Below are positions 1-12,200 of a stretch of DNA of 64,000 nucleotides, piece after piece. The notes under the pieces are model-generated. The model made no database searches. It was given only the letters and a program-made list of their open reading frames with translations, and was not told the DNA's origin. Both the position numbers and the translations under genes were made by a program. Position 1 is the first letter of the stretch; the number at the start of each line of letters is the position of its first letter. Origin of the DNA: Gracilariopsis chorda (Eukaryota; Rhodophyta; Florideophyceae; Gracilariales; Gracilariaceae). The stretch covers positions 1 through 64,000 of the forward strand of contig NBIV01000087.1 of the NCBI GenBank assembly GCA_003194525.1, given 5' to 3'.

Positions 1-3000
1 TCATTGTTACCCCCGCTTGTACGGTCGCGTATCCGCTCTGACGCGGTCCCCGACATTTCGGATGCGAACAACAATCCGTTACAAACGGTGGGCACAGTAG
101 ACCTCGTCGTGAGACTTGGTACCTCTGTGGTGAAGTTGGATTTCATCGTTTGCCGTTCATTGGCAGCACCAGTCATACTGGGATGTGATTACTGCGACAG
201 ATTTGTCGACGCAATCAGGCCCCGCCTCAGGTGCGTAGAACTTGACGACGGATCGTCGGTTCCGATTGTTCGCCGCCCGCTAAAGCGGTCCTCTCGGAAA
301 CAAATTCCGCTCCCTGCTGCGCAGGAACCACCGCCTGCGTCCCACGAGTCCACCAAGCTCCGCGTCGCTGCCTCGGTTTCTATACCGGCTGAGTCCCAAG
401 TCTGGGTGCAGGTAAATACCCGTCAACACGGTCCTCGGGTTACAAAACCCCTCGCCTCGTTGTACGAGAAATCCCAGCTGGCGCTGGCTAATGGAATTGT
501 CTCCATTTCCCCGGATGTCCCTTTCCGGATATTGGTTGCCAACCTTGGCAAACACCCCCAGTATCTGGTCAAACACCAAGTAATTGGGAGTGTAAACCCC
601 CCATCCTATGGGAATGCTGCCAACAAAGATGACAGCTGCCGATGTGCTCGGAGTTACCACCTCTTCTGAGGAGTTCGCCCCGCCGTCCGAGGACGTCAAG
701 TCTAAGGAGGGGAGGAAACCGCTACTTCAGCGTCGAACATACCGAGTAACTCGGAATTGCGAACCACACCTGTTCCACAGGACAATGCTCCATCGAGCAA
801 CGACCGGATTGATCCGGAAAAAGCACTTGAAGCGCTGGACTTCAGCCACGTGCCAGAGTCGCACCGCGACAAACTCCGTACTATTTTACGGGAATTCACC
901 ACAATGTGGGATGGCTCGCTTGGCGAGATTAATGCAACGGAACACCGGATCGATTTAATCCCCGGTGCGCGACCGGTTGCACAACCCCTTACAGGGCAGG
1001 TCCGAAAGCTCGGGAAGAGGAGCAGTCCCAAGTGGACAAGATGCTCCGGGCAGGTGTGATTGAGCCCGCTCAATCACCCTGGGCATCCCCAGTTGTACTG
1101 GCTTTAAAGGCCGACGGAACCTGGAGGTTCTGTGTCGACTACCGCCGGCTCAATGCCGTGACTGTTAGGGACACGTACCCCATCCCTCGTATGGACGAGT
1201 GCATTGACTCCTTTGGAGACGCCACCGTGTTCACGGCCCTTGATGCCAATTGGGGATATTGGCAAGTACCTGTCAGACAGGAGGATCGCGACAAAACCGC
1301 ATTCACCTGCCATGCAGGAACGTACCGCTTCAAGCGGATGCCATTTGGGTTAACCAACGCCCCCGCCACCTTTCAGCGTGCAGTAGATATTCTACTCAAC
1401 CGCTTTAAGTGGCGGAGTTGTCTGGTCTACCTTGATGATATTATCATCTTCTCCAACTCGTTGGACGACCATCTCACTCACGTCCGAGACGTGCTGACCG
1501 TACTCCGCGATGCGGGAATTACCCTCAAGTTGAGGAAATGCGAGTTTTTCACAGATGCTGTGAAGTACCTGGGTCACATTATCCGTCCTGGACGGTTAGC
1601 GATCGAGAAAGCTCGAGTCAAATCACTCGTTGAGGCGAAAGAACCCCGTACAAAAACGGAACTGCGCTCCTTTCTGGGGCTGGTCAACGTCTATCGACGG
1701 TTTATCCCGAACTTTTCGGATACTGCAGCGCCCCTGAACGCTTTGTTGCGAAAGGGGAACCCCCCAAAACTGGGAACATTTACGCCCGAGCAATCGGAAG
1801 CCTTCAACTCCTTAAAGGAGGCTGTCACATCAGCACCAATCCTACATCTCCCAAAACTTGGGTTGCCATACTCCGTAGATACAGACTCGAGCGACTACCA
1901 AGTCGGGTGTGCTCTTTTTCAAACCACCCCCGAGGGGGACCGACATCCAATTGGTTATTGGTCGCGCTCGCTCAATGTTCATGAGCGGAACTACTCCGTA
2001 TCGGAGAAAGAGTGCCTCGCCGTCGTATGGGCGATGACCACTCTGCGCCCCTACCTTATGGAAATTCACTTCACCGTGTACACGGATCATTCCTCATTGA
2101 GGTGGTTGATGAATATCTCCGACCCGTCGGGACGCCTCATGCGCTGGAGACTCCGCCTCGCCGAATATGACTTTCAAGCCATTTATAAAAAGGGTGCGCA
2201 GAACACCCAGGCCGACGCTTTGTCGCGGTTACCCACAAGTGGGGAAGCACTCCCAACGGAGGATGATGAAGTCCCATGTTTCATGGCTATAGACCCGGAT
2301 GATCCGGAATATGCCGTCGAGGCTAGGCCAGAAAACTGGGACGAGGATGCTGATTTTGACGAACTACTCGCATCGCGAGATAAATCTGAGAACCCGTTAC
2401 CGGGAAACTTTGTACCGGTATCACCGGAAGAAATGATCCGAGAACAATTCGGCGACCCATTCTGTACGAGGATTCGTGCCCGTATCAACGGTGGTGAAGA
2501 TCTCCCTTTCGGGGTAAACGACAAAGGCTACCTCGTAAGGAAGGTCGAAGCCTGCCCACAGATTGTGGTACCACATTCCCTGCAATCGCGGGTGTTACAT
2601 CTATCACACTACGCCCCCATTGGAGGTCACCCAGGTGGGAGGAAACTCTACCTAACCCTGCGAAGGGATTTCTATTGGCCCGCAATGGCGGTGGATTGCT
2701 ACGCAACTGTGCGGTTTTGTAGCGAATGCGCGAAGAATCGCGTCAAGCTCCGCAAAAATGCGAAGAAGATGAAACTATTCCCCGCAAGGGCGCCACTCGA
2801 GTTTATCGCAATTGATCTTCTCGGACCACTACTCACCACAAAACTTGGAAACAAGTTTCTACTTGTCATCACCGACCGCTTTTCTAAGCTGGTACGGACT
2901 GTCCCTCTTCGGAGGATAACCGCTCTCACGGTGGCCCAGGCTCTGGTGACGCACTGGATTTTTGTCTACGGTCCCCCTGTGGAGGTGCTCTCCGACAACG

Positions 3001-5420
3001 GGAAGCAGTTCGTGAGCAAGTTCTTCCAGGATGTTTGTCGCATCCTGGATGTCAAGAACTTGTTCACGACTACCTACCACCCCCAGTGTAATGGGCAAGT
3101 TGAACGGTTTAACCGGACGTTACTCGCGGCGTTACGTTCCTACGTCGCTGACCACCCAACGAATTGGTATCTCTACGCTGATGCGGTAACCTACGCGTAC
3201 AATACGCAGGTACACCGGACTACCGGAGTTTCGCCATTCGAGTTGGTTCTATCTAGAACACCCCCGCCTGTGGCCCTGGAACCCCAAGCTACCTTGGACA
3301 ATTTCCCATCTGTGGGTATCTACCGGCAGCAATGGAAGCAATGGCTTTCCAAGCTGGTCCCCGCTGCGCGGAAGTCTATGGCACGGGCCCAAGCCGCTTA
3401 CAAGCGGGATTTTGATGCTCGCTTGCGAGGAAAACCGTCCCCGATTCGGGCGAATAACTACATCTTCATCAGGAAGGAGTACTACAACCCGGAACGGGAG
3501 AAGCGTCACAAACTCTCGCCTGTGGCGGATGGACCCTTCAAGGTCATCTCTGTTAACACCGACACTGTCGTGGTAGAGATGGGCGACACGCACGAACGGA
3601 TTTCCCGTGATCGTGTTGTCCTTGCCCCTCCTCCCTCGTCAGAGGTAGTCCTGGATCCAGGCAACCCCGTTTCTACGGACTCTGCAACACCGGAATCATC
3701 CGGGAGTACTAGACCTACGGTACTACCACACCCCAGCCGGGGACTCTCAGACCTACCGACTCTGTCGGACTCACCGGCTCAGCCGGGTAATTCGGGCCCC
3801 TCAGCGCCCGCCCCTACCACGTCTGCCCCACTGGCGCGCATCTATACCGGCCAGGCGGGGAATATTATCCCTTATCCCGCCGCTCCGTCTAAGGAGGCGG
3901 AGGAGAACACTCGTTTTCGAGGAACGATATCGCCGTCGCAACGGGAAACACACCGTAACATACGGAACACTGACCGTGGAGCACGGAGTATGTCACGCGA
4001 CACTAATCCCCGTTCCCGGGCAGTGCTGTGCAACAGGAACCATACGCGCAGGCCCCGCAAAAGCGGCAAATACACCGTTTGTCACGGGAAAACGAGAAGC
4101 CTCACTCCAATACCGCAGCAGCGGAAAGGCAATCGCCCGATCCATCCCCGGAGGCATCGCCACAAACGCGGAAAATATACCGTGCTACACGGGAAGTTGA
4201 AGCGCAACTACCGCACACCCCTGTCAGGGAAGGATCCCCGATAAGGGAGTATGGTGACGATTGCCCCCAATCCCCTGAGCAGGGCGATGCCTCAAAGCCG
4301 CCGTTGGCGGAAGTCCCCGCGGGAGCGGTTCAATCAGGTCGATCAGACCCGCGCCTTGCGGAGAAGGGGCGCCCAGATACGCCGGCCTCACAGGGAAATA
4401 ACCACACCCCTCTTGGGGAAAAAGGCAGCCAAGCCGCAGTCGAAGCTTTAAGCCCTGGCTCGCAAGCACCGGAAACGCCTCCCGTCGTTGACGGAATCGA
4501 AGCCCCCGCTACGGGGAATAATTTGCGCCACCTCCCGCAACGCTGCGGGGAAGAACCGAGGAACTCGGAAAAAGCACACGCCATCGCACGCTCGAAACCG
4601 GTCATACCGGACGCTGCTCCTCCGCGTGGAGACGTTGCACGGCACTTAGCGGCCAAGCCCCTGAAAAGAGTGTCATCGGCACCTGCCCGGCACCCCCCAA
4701 AGGGGAATTTTGACCAAAATACCGGTGTACCGGAGTTAGCCCCAGGCAACCCGTCAGTAGCCAGGGACACCACGGCATCGCCGGAACGTATGGTGCAGAG
4801 CGCTCGTGCGCCTGGCAGGGAGGCGGTTTGCCACCCAATCACCGTGTCGCACGGGACCCCCCAGCGGATTGTGGAAATGCCGATCCCGCAGGAGCGGTCA
4901 TCTTCCCGCAAACTCGCGGTTCGTGAGCTCAACCGCGAAGGCGGAGCCCAAGTCCCCCGCCGACTGGCGGTTCGCCCGCAATACCGCGAAAGCGGAAATG
5001 AACCTGCCCCAATGGGGAATGACTTACCGGTGAAAACCGTGGCACCACACACCCTCTTGAGGAATATCTTCCCGCATGAGCAGCGGCCGCTATCACAGCG
5101 CACGGCAACGCCGGAGTTATCGCCGAACACCCTGCTAAGGGACATTATACCGCACAGCGGGCAGCCCCCGCAAGGGAGTACAACCACCACCCGGCACGGC
5201 CGGCAGGTCTACGAACGAGAGTTCGTAGTAGACAGACTTGTCAGACACACCTGGGACCAGGATGTTATTCTACAATACCGCGTCCGCTGGTACAGGTACG
5301 ACCCCAGTGGGGATACGTGGGAGCCAATGGAACACCTCCCACGGTCGCAGGTCCTGCGATACCACCGTCAAACGGGAACTGCAGCCCCGGCCACGCTGGT
5401 TAATGCCCAAGTTGGGTAAC
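1..5420 (+). pseudogene. pol: Pol region of chromovirus copy A
   Basis: Fossil polyprotein region. About 1-250 matches the part of an aspartic protease that follows the active site (an ILGCD-type motif, as in the other copies). Reverse transcriptase spans about 1030-1750, with the polymerase motif YLDDI near 1432. RNase H lies around 1850-2230. Integrase runs from about 2420 with an HHCC zinc-binding module (HLSHY, then CSECAKN), followed by the DDE core to about 3300 and an SH3-like C-terminal part to about 3620. A proline-, glycine- and charge-rich tail follows, and a chromodomain lies at about 5205-5400 (VDRLVRH, then YRVRWYRY and WEPMEHL). In life such proteins copy the element RNA and insert the DNA; the chromodomain targets chromatin. 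Broken. Confidence 0.9.
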
Positions 5421-5660
5421 GTTGCCGCGCGAGCGGAGGGCGATAGGAAAGGATAACAAGGCAAGGTCCGTCGAAGACGGGGAACTCAAACGACCATCAC
5501 CGTTCAAAACGGGAAAGTTTATTCAAGGGAGCAGCTAGCTCCCCACAACACTATACTACAATAGCCGGCTATGCCAGGAAAGAAGAACCGGAGACGGCGT
5601 ACGCGCTTTTATCACCCATTTTCGTCTGGGAACCCTCCGCGTCCGCGGTCGTTTTCCCGT

Positions 5661-5674
5661 CTTAGGGGGGGATA
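5661..5674 (+). other. Polypurine tract of copy A
   Basis: A G-run followed by GATA lies directly before the 3' LTR start TGTAGTGCAA. This is the expected place for the plus-strand primer of an LTR element. Copies B and D have purine-rich stretches at the same place (AAGGAAGGGTAGA before 16723, AGGAGGAGGATA before 40479). Confidence 0.7.
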
Positions 5675-6499
5675 TGTAGTGCAACGCCCTCAGGGAGGGA
5701 TTCTTGGTACTTGAACGCTTTCCCGATATTATCGGTTGTGTAGTGTGTATATGAACTACGCCCCACTATGGTGGATATGGACACGTGGGACATGGTTTTG
5801 GGTCAAATGGCGGTTGGCCACAGTAGTGGATGTTGCCACGAAATGTGGAGTATTTTAGTTAATATTATTTATTATTTTCACACCCATTTCTGGGAAGCTA
5901 GTACTTAGTGCGACGGCGCACTGCCGTCGCACCAGTAAACCTTCCCCAACAAGGGACCCCAACCTGGGGAATTGGCTCTAGTTGTTGCCGCTTGCACGCG
6001 TACTCTACTCCTCCTTGGAGGGAAACGCCGTAAACCACGGGACATCTAACCCCCTTGCACATCTAAAGAAGCCCATCCTTGGGAGTACAATTGTTCCAAT
6101 CATATTGGTGTTTCGCCCTGTATAGGGATATTGTTACCGGCATCGCCGTATCTGTTCGTCGCTCTCGCGACTCACATCGTCCTCTCTTCCTCCTCTTCGC
6201 CCTTCCTTTTCCCCCTTTTTAGGGTAGCACCTCCCGCTATCCGCGGCCCTCGTGTGCGCATCCGCTCACACACCCCCACTTACGTGGAAACATACCTCTA
6301 CTGAGGATCACACCCCGCTCACGCGGATACCGATTCTTCGACTTCACCTCCCTGCGCGAGTCGCGACAGGTGTCCCTGGTCTTACAAACCGGCTTCGCCG
6401 TGACTCCTCTGGGAGGGCTCTACCCAACTGGGTTCACCTCGTGAGAGGAAGATCCCGAACGTCTTTCGGTGTTTTTCCCCTTTGGGGCATTGCACCACA
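5675..6499 (+). repeat. 3' LTR of copy A
   Basis: An 825-bp LTR. It starts TGTAGTGCAA and ends TTGCACCACA, which are inverted copies of each other apart from one base. The last third aligns by eye with the LTR of copy D (shared stretch around CGAACGTCTT before the end). It is full of short hairpins, for example CCCC-TTT-GGGG near its end. The sequence right after it belongs to another LTR (copy B), with no primer-binding site between them, so 6499 is the end of this element. Confidence 0.8.
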
Positions 6500-6500
6500 A

Positions 6501-6814
6501 TGTCCCGTATACAGTTGTCGTTGTTTCTGCGACTACCGGTGATTACCGTTGCTCCGCTACCACCGTCCCACTCGTGTGGACACCGCACCGCTCTTGCGCG
6601 TCGCCCACCACTCGTGTATCGCTGCATTTTCCGCTTTCCCACTTCGTGGTCTGTCTTGGTTTCTACACCTGTACGCTAGTCGTGACGGTGAGTCCCGGTC
6701 TTACACCCGGCTTCGTGTGCTCACCACAGGTGGTTTTGCCGCTGCGCTACCCTCCCAGAGGAGGACGTCGAACACCCTTGTGTGTCTGCTCCCATCTCGG
6801 GGTATTGCACTACA
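6501..6814 (+). repeat. 5' LTR remnant of copy B
   Basis: Aligns without gaps to 17182-17495, the last 314 bp of copy B's 3' LTR. It ends TTGCACTACA and is followed by the primer-binding site. The LTR part upstream of 6501 is absent and copy A's LTR lies there instead. Confidence 0.85.
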
Positions 6815-6817
6815 AAC

Positions 6818-6830
6818 TGGTCTCCCGACC
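6818..6830 (+). other. Primer-binding site of copy B
   Basis: TGGTCTCCCGACC starts three bases after the 5' LTR. The same or nearly the same string follows the 5' LTRs of copy C (29884) and copy D (32050). TGG pairs with the CCA end of a tRNA. I cannot name the tRNA; it is not the usual initiator-methionine type (TGGTATCAGAG). Confidence 0.7.
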
Positions 6831-7083
6831 TAGAAGACCAGCGAGGTGTGTTTTGTGATCTCGGTTTACCGGATTAGCTACCTGGTTGCCGAATTACTCG
6901 TTGAAATTTATTTTGCGTTGTGACCAACTGTGTTGTTGAGGATCGCCGATTGTTCGGGTGTGTTCTCCCACAAGTGGTTGCGTGGTACCTCTTAGGAGTG
7001 GATGTTCGCTCATTCGAGGTTTGTTCGTTTGTTGTTTGTTTGTTGTTTGTTTTCTGTTCCGATCAGTTTCAGTGTCCTCCATT

Positions 7084-9176
7084 ATGGGTTCTGGAATTGG
7101 ATCCCGTGGTTCGGGTCAGTCTAGGTCGCGACAAGTCGGCGCTGATTTACCCCCGCGATCGCGGTCAATTCCCGAACGTTCGGATGTTGATAACCGCAGA
7201 TCTGGAAACAGGAATCCATCGACTAAGTCGTCCCAACTGCCAGTTGCTGGTTCATCGGATGCTCCGCTTAGGAATTCCGTACCCGCCGCAGCGGAGAAGG
7301 ACGCATTCCTTGTCGAGTTGGAGGCTCAAGTGCAGAACCTTCAAGCACAGACCTCGGTGCTTGAAAGTTCTCACGCTGCCCTCGTCAATGAGGTTCATGC
7401 ACTCCGTATGAGGATTGATGCCGATCTCGTCGGAGGTGTATCTGAAGATCTACGTACTTTACGAACTGATGTTAATTCCCTTTTGGAGGTTTTGAGGGGT
7501 TACCCAGATATGGTGAAGGATGTGGACTCGAAGTTTCATCGGGTTCTGTCCCGTCTGGAGACAATGTAAAATACCATCAGAGGTGATGACAATGTCGCAG
7601 ACCCACCAGCTGTGGTTTCCCATCGACATGGTGACCGTGCTCGCACGAAGAACCGCCCCCGGAAACGGAATGACAACGACTATGACTCGGACTCGTCCCG
7701 GTCATCGGTGAATTCTAACCGCTCTGCGGAATCCGCTTCGTCTGACTCGTCTGCTGACGGTGACCGTCGCGTTCATTCATCGCACTCGCGTCGTTCAGCA
7801 GCCACCCATGGTGAGATTAGAGCCCGACAGAAGGGAAGAAAGCACTCCGGTTTGAAGGAACTGAAGCCTACTAACCCTTTGTACAGGAAGCTTTTATCAT
7901 ACCGGTACTACCGTTTGGAAGATTCCTCTTTAGATCGTACACCCCGTGGAACTGGGAAGGTAAAAGACTGCATCAAGCGGATGGCTTTGTCGTTCTGTAA
8001 CCAGAATTTCACTGGAGAGGATCCGATTCTCGTTCTGGATTTTCTTTCACGCTTTGTAGCGGAGGCGGATATCCTCGGAATGAATGAAGGACAGGCTTAC
8101 GTCGCCCTACCGTATTTCTTACGTGGAATCGCTGAAGATCAATTCAACTCTGTAAGAGGTTCGTCTCGCGCCTCTGAAGGAGGGGTCACTTGTTGGCCCG
8201 AAGCCGTTCAGTATTTGCTACGCCGTACGCGACAGGAACCGCAATACAGGAAGCTATCCTGGCCCTGCGCGATACTAAGCAACGCCCGAAGGAAACGGAG
8301 ACCGAGTACTCAGTTAGACTGAACAAGGCCTTCCACCGATGTGGCAATGTTTATTCCGCTAGCGAGCGTTGTACAATGTTTATCGACGGATTGGATCCGG
8401 CTATTCGCACTCTTGTGGCCCAAAGTCAGGAAGACAGGAGAAAGGTTAACTACTTAGAATTGGTACAGTACGCGAAGGCGGAAGGAGATGCTCTACGTGC
8501 CCGCTCCGGAAGCCGAGTCAGATCGCAGGCCCTACACATGGAGGCCGCCCCGTCATCAGTTTCACTGCTGCCCCAGAAGTACTCTCGACGTGAGGTTGGT
8601 AATGTTTACTTTACTCAGCATGATCTGGTTTCCATACCCACAACGAAGCTCTAGTCCACAACGGAACCTTGGGTGGAACCGGATAGTCAACTGCTGTATG
8701 CAGATCGCCACCGCGTTCGTGGCCCACAAGTCCCGTATGCTAACGGAAATCGTTACCAGAGACCTGGTTGGGTGGATACGCGCTGGTCGGCGGTGAAGTT
8801 TCAGGACAACCGAAACATCGGGAGACACCAGACGTTGATCTGTTACCTTTGTTACGACCATGGACACACGGCCCCGCAGTGTATCATGACTCTGAGGGAG
8901 ATGCCCAAAGTGGTTGTTAACTACGAAGCCCTGACCCCGGAAGAACAGGCATCAGTTCCTGTTACCGCATACTTGCGTGCGAAGACCGAGTTTCCTCGTA
9001 AGTTTACACCAGTTCAATCTGAAGCGGTACCCAACACTGGTTCTTTCCCGGCCACCGCTTCTGCGAGTCAAGCCGCTTCGGCGGATGGTTCTATATCTCG
9101 GCAACCGGCTCCGCTAACCGCGTCAATGCCGCGAAATATCATTCCCGTGAAAACGGATGCCGCTCAGGAAAACTGA
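7084..9176 (+). pseudogene. gag: Gag region of chromovirus copy B
   Basis: Fossil capsid/nucleocapsid gene. The first ATG after the leader is at 7084. An N-terminal Ser/Arg-rich part and a coiled-coil-like stretch (about 7300-7560) come first, then a Ser/Asp-rich linker. A conserved capsid-like region (about 7840-8500) is shared with copies C and D and contains LSYRYYRLEDSS, SRASEGGVTCWPEAVQ and FHRCGNVYS. A CCHC zinc knuckle (CYLCYDHGHTAPQC) sits near 8840-8880. Broken by a few breaks. Confidence 0.85.
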
Positions 9177-9274
9177 GTGGGGGAGTCTCTTTTAGAGAGG
9201 CCCCTGAGTCGAGGTCATCGGCGCCCGAGGCGTCAAAGCCTCGCTCCCCGGTCAAGATCCTTTCAAGGAAATTA

Positions 9275-12200
9275 TTGACCACCACAGACGTGGACTCGGC
9301 CCACCTCGGTGAGTTACGTCGCCCGTGGATACGGTGTAAGAATCACTGGTCACCGGATAGAGTCATGGTAATGGCCAAGCGAAACTACAAAGTTTTCGCT
9401 GACTTTGGCCTTTCCGCCCAGTATATGGTGCGTCATCTGTCTATTCTGGATACAGGTGCCGGCCCCAATTTCATTGTCGAATCTCTCTTACCGCCTGAAG
9501 TGCGTTCTCGTGTTAGACAAGGACCCGTCATGGACGTTGCTGATGCCAATAACAACCCGTTGAAAACGGCTGGTACAGTTTCTCTGATGATCAGGATTGG
9601 TAACTGTTCGATGCAGCTCGAATTCATCGTCTGTAAGACGCTAGCGGCCCCCGTTATCTTGGGATGTGACTTCTGCGATCGCTTCGTAGAGTCAATTCGT
9701 CCGCATGCGCGAGAAGTTGAACTAGAAGATGGTTCCATCATTCCGATAGTTCGTCGTTCATTACGGCGTGCCTCATCCAAGTTGGTTCCTCTTCCGGCCC
9801 CCTTGCAGGATTCGTCACCTCCAAAGGAGTCGCCCAAGCTACGTGTCGCACGGCCAATCTCCATACCGCCCGAATCACAGGCGTGGGTTTCAGTAACTGC
9901 CGCTCCAAGAGGATTGCGTCTTGTTCAACCGCTCACCTCACTGTACGAGAAGTATCAATTGGCCCTGGCTAATGGTGTCGTTCAGATCTCAAATGAACAC
10001 CCCTTTCAGGTCTTGATAGCCAACTTTGGCAAGAAGCCGCAGTACCTGGCGAAGAAACAAGTAGTTGGTACTGTACTTCCGCATCCAACGGCTTTAATCC
10101 CTACAAAGGTGTGCGCAGCCGATGTACTCGGATTAGTTCAAGAACAAAATGATACGCCTCATGCTAAGGAGGGGGAGGGTTCCCACTTTTCTGTGGAGTC
10201 GCTCAACACGAAAGATTCGGAAAAGAAGGCCGTTCCTACGAGTTACGATAAGTTGGACCCTGTAAAGGAACTAGAAGATCTGGATCTCGGTCATGTACCG
10301 GATTCACACCGCGAAAAGTTGCGAAATATGTTGCGAGAGTTCACCTCAATGTGGGATGGATCCCTCGAGGAGGTCTCGGCCACGGAACAACGGATTGATC
10401 TAGTACGGGACACCAAGCCGATTGCTCAAAACCCCTATAAGGCAGGCCCCAAGGCAAGGGAAGAGGAACAGTTTCATGTGGATAAAATGCTCCGCGAAGG
10501 CGTGATAGAGCCCGCTCAATCACCGTGGGCATCCCCAGTAGTACTGGCTCCGAAACCCGATGGGACTTGGCGTTTTTGCATCGACTACCGTCGCCTTAAT
10601 GCCGCCACCGTGAAAGACGTGTACCCCATACCGCGAATGGATGAGTATATTGACTCTCTCGGTGAGGCGACTGTCTTCTCTACATTGGATGCGAACTGGG
10701 GATACTGGCAAGTACCAGTAAGACCAGAAGACCGTGATAAGACCGCTTTCGTCTGTCATTCAGGTTTGTACCGCTTTAAGCGTATGCCGTTTGGATTAAA
10801 AAACGCTCCCGCTACTTTCCAGCGTGCGTTGGATATCCTCTTGGCCCGCTTCAAATGGCGATCGTGCCTCGTCTATCTTGACCATATCATAGTCTTCTCC
10901 AACAACTTGGATGATCATTTAGAACACGTTCGTGAAACCATGACCACGTTGCGTGATGCTGGATTAACCCTCAACCTGAGGAAGTGCGAATTCTTTACCG
11001 AGTCGGTTAAGTACCTGGGCCATGTCATTCGCCCGTGGGCGCTTGCTGATACAGGAAGCTCGAGTCAAATCTCTCAAAGAGGCCAAGCACCCGAGAACCC
11101 AAACGGAACTCCGCTCCTTTCTAGGGTTATGTAACGTGTATCGACGGTTCATTCCAAGCTTCGCAAAGATTGCGGGAACCCTTAACGATCTTCTCAGAAA
11201 AGGACAACCGCCAAAACTGGGCCCCCTTAACCCTGCACAGGTGGAAGCTTTCAACTCTCTGAAGGAGGCTGTCACCTCTGCACCGATATTATCGTTGCCT
11301 AAGGATGGGTTACCTTATACCGTGGATACGGATGCGAGTGATTACCAAATCGGTTGTGCGTTATTCCAAACGACTCCCGACGGGGAACGAAAACCAATCG
11401 GTTTTTGGTCCAGAACGCTCAACGTGCACGAACGGAACTACTCAGTCCCTGAAAAGGAATGCCTCGCCATGGTATGGGCTCTGCAAACACTCAGACCATA
11501 TCTGATGGGCGCACACTTCACCGGTAATACGGACCACTCCGCTTTGCGTTGGTTAATGTCCGTCACGGAACCTTCGGGCCGCCTGATGCGTTGGATACTA
11601 CGCCTCGCTGAGTTCGATTATGAAGTCTTCTATAAAAAGGGTTTCCTAAATACCCAGGCTGACGCTCTGTCTCGTTTAGGAACGGAAGCGGAAACCCTTT
11701 CCGTCGATGACGATGATATCCCTTGTTCCCTCCTTGAAGAGAATTCAAGTTATGATCTGGTTTCAGATGACATTGTTGATGATCTGCTCGTCGCTGACGG
11801 TGGCGAACCGGATACCGGATCCTTCGCACCGATCATTCCCGAAGAGATGATCCGCGAACAGTATGGAGACCCGTTTTGTACGAAGATTCGTGCCCAACTC
11901 AATGGAGGCGCTCACATTCCTTTTGGAGTTGACTCACAAGGTTACTTGGTAAGGACTGTGTCTTCTTCGTCACAAATAGTGGTTCCCCATTCCCTTCAGC
12001 CGAGAGTATTGCATCTCTCGCATTTCTCGAAGTTAGCTGCACACCCTGGTGGAAGGAGGCTGTACACGACGTTACGTCGGCATTTCTACTGGCCCGCACT
12101 TGCGTTGGATTGCTACGCAATTGTTCGGTCTTGTACTCACTGTGCTCGTGAACAAGTGAAACTGCGCCGCTATGCGAAGAAGTTGACCCTGTTCCCGGCA

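Larger units (their letters stand above)
1..6499 (+). mobile_element. Ty3/Gypsy chromovirus, copy A (3' part)
   Basis: Right-hand part of an LTR retrotransposon of the chromodomain-bearing Ty3/Gypsy (chromovirus) group. The window opens inside the protease, so the 5' LTR and gag lie to the left. Visible parts in order are the end of the protease, reverse transcriptase, RNase H, integrase, a long low-complexity tail, a chromodomain, a polypurine tract and the 3' LTR. The copy is broken, with a few breaks in the visible part. Unlike copies B and D, only about 250 bp separate the chromodomain from the LTR, so no antisense gene fits there. The right end abuts a cut LTR of copy B, suggesting that A inserted into B. 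Age cannot be estimated because its 5' LTR is not in view. Confidence 0.93.
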
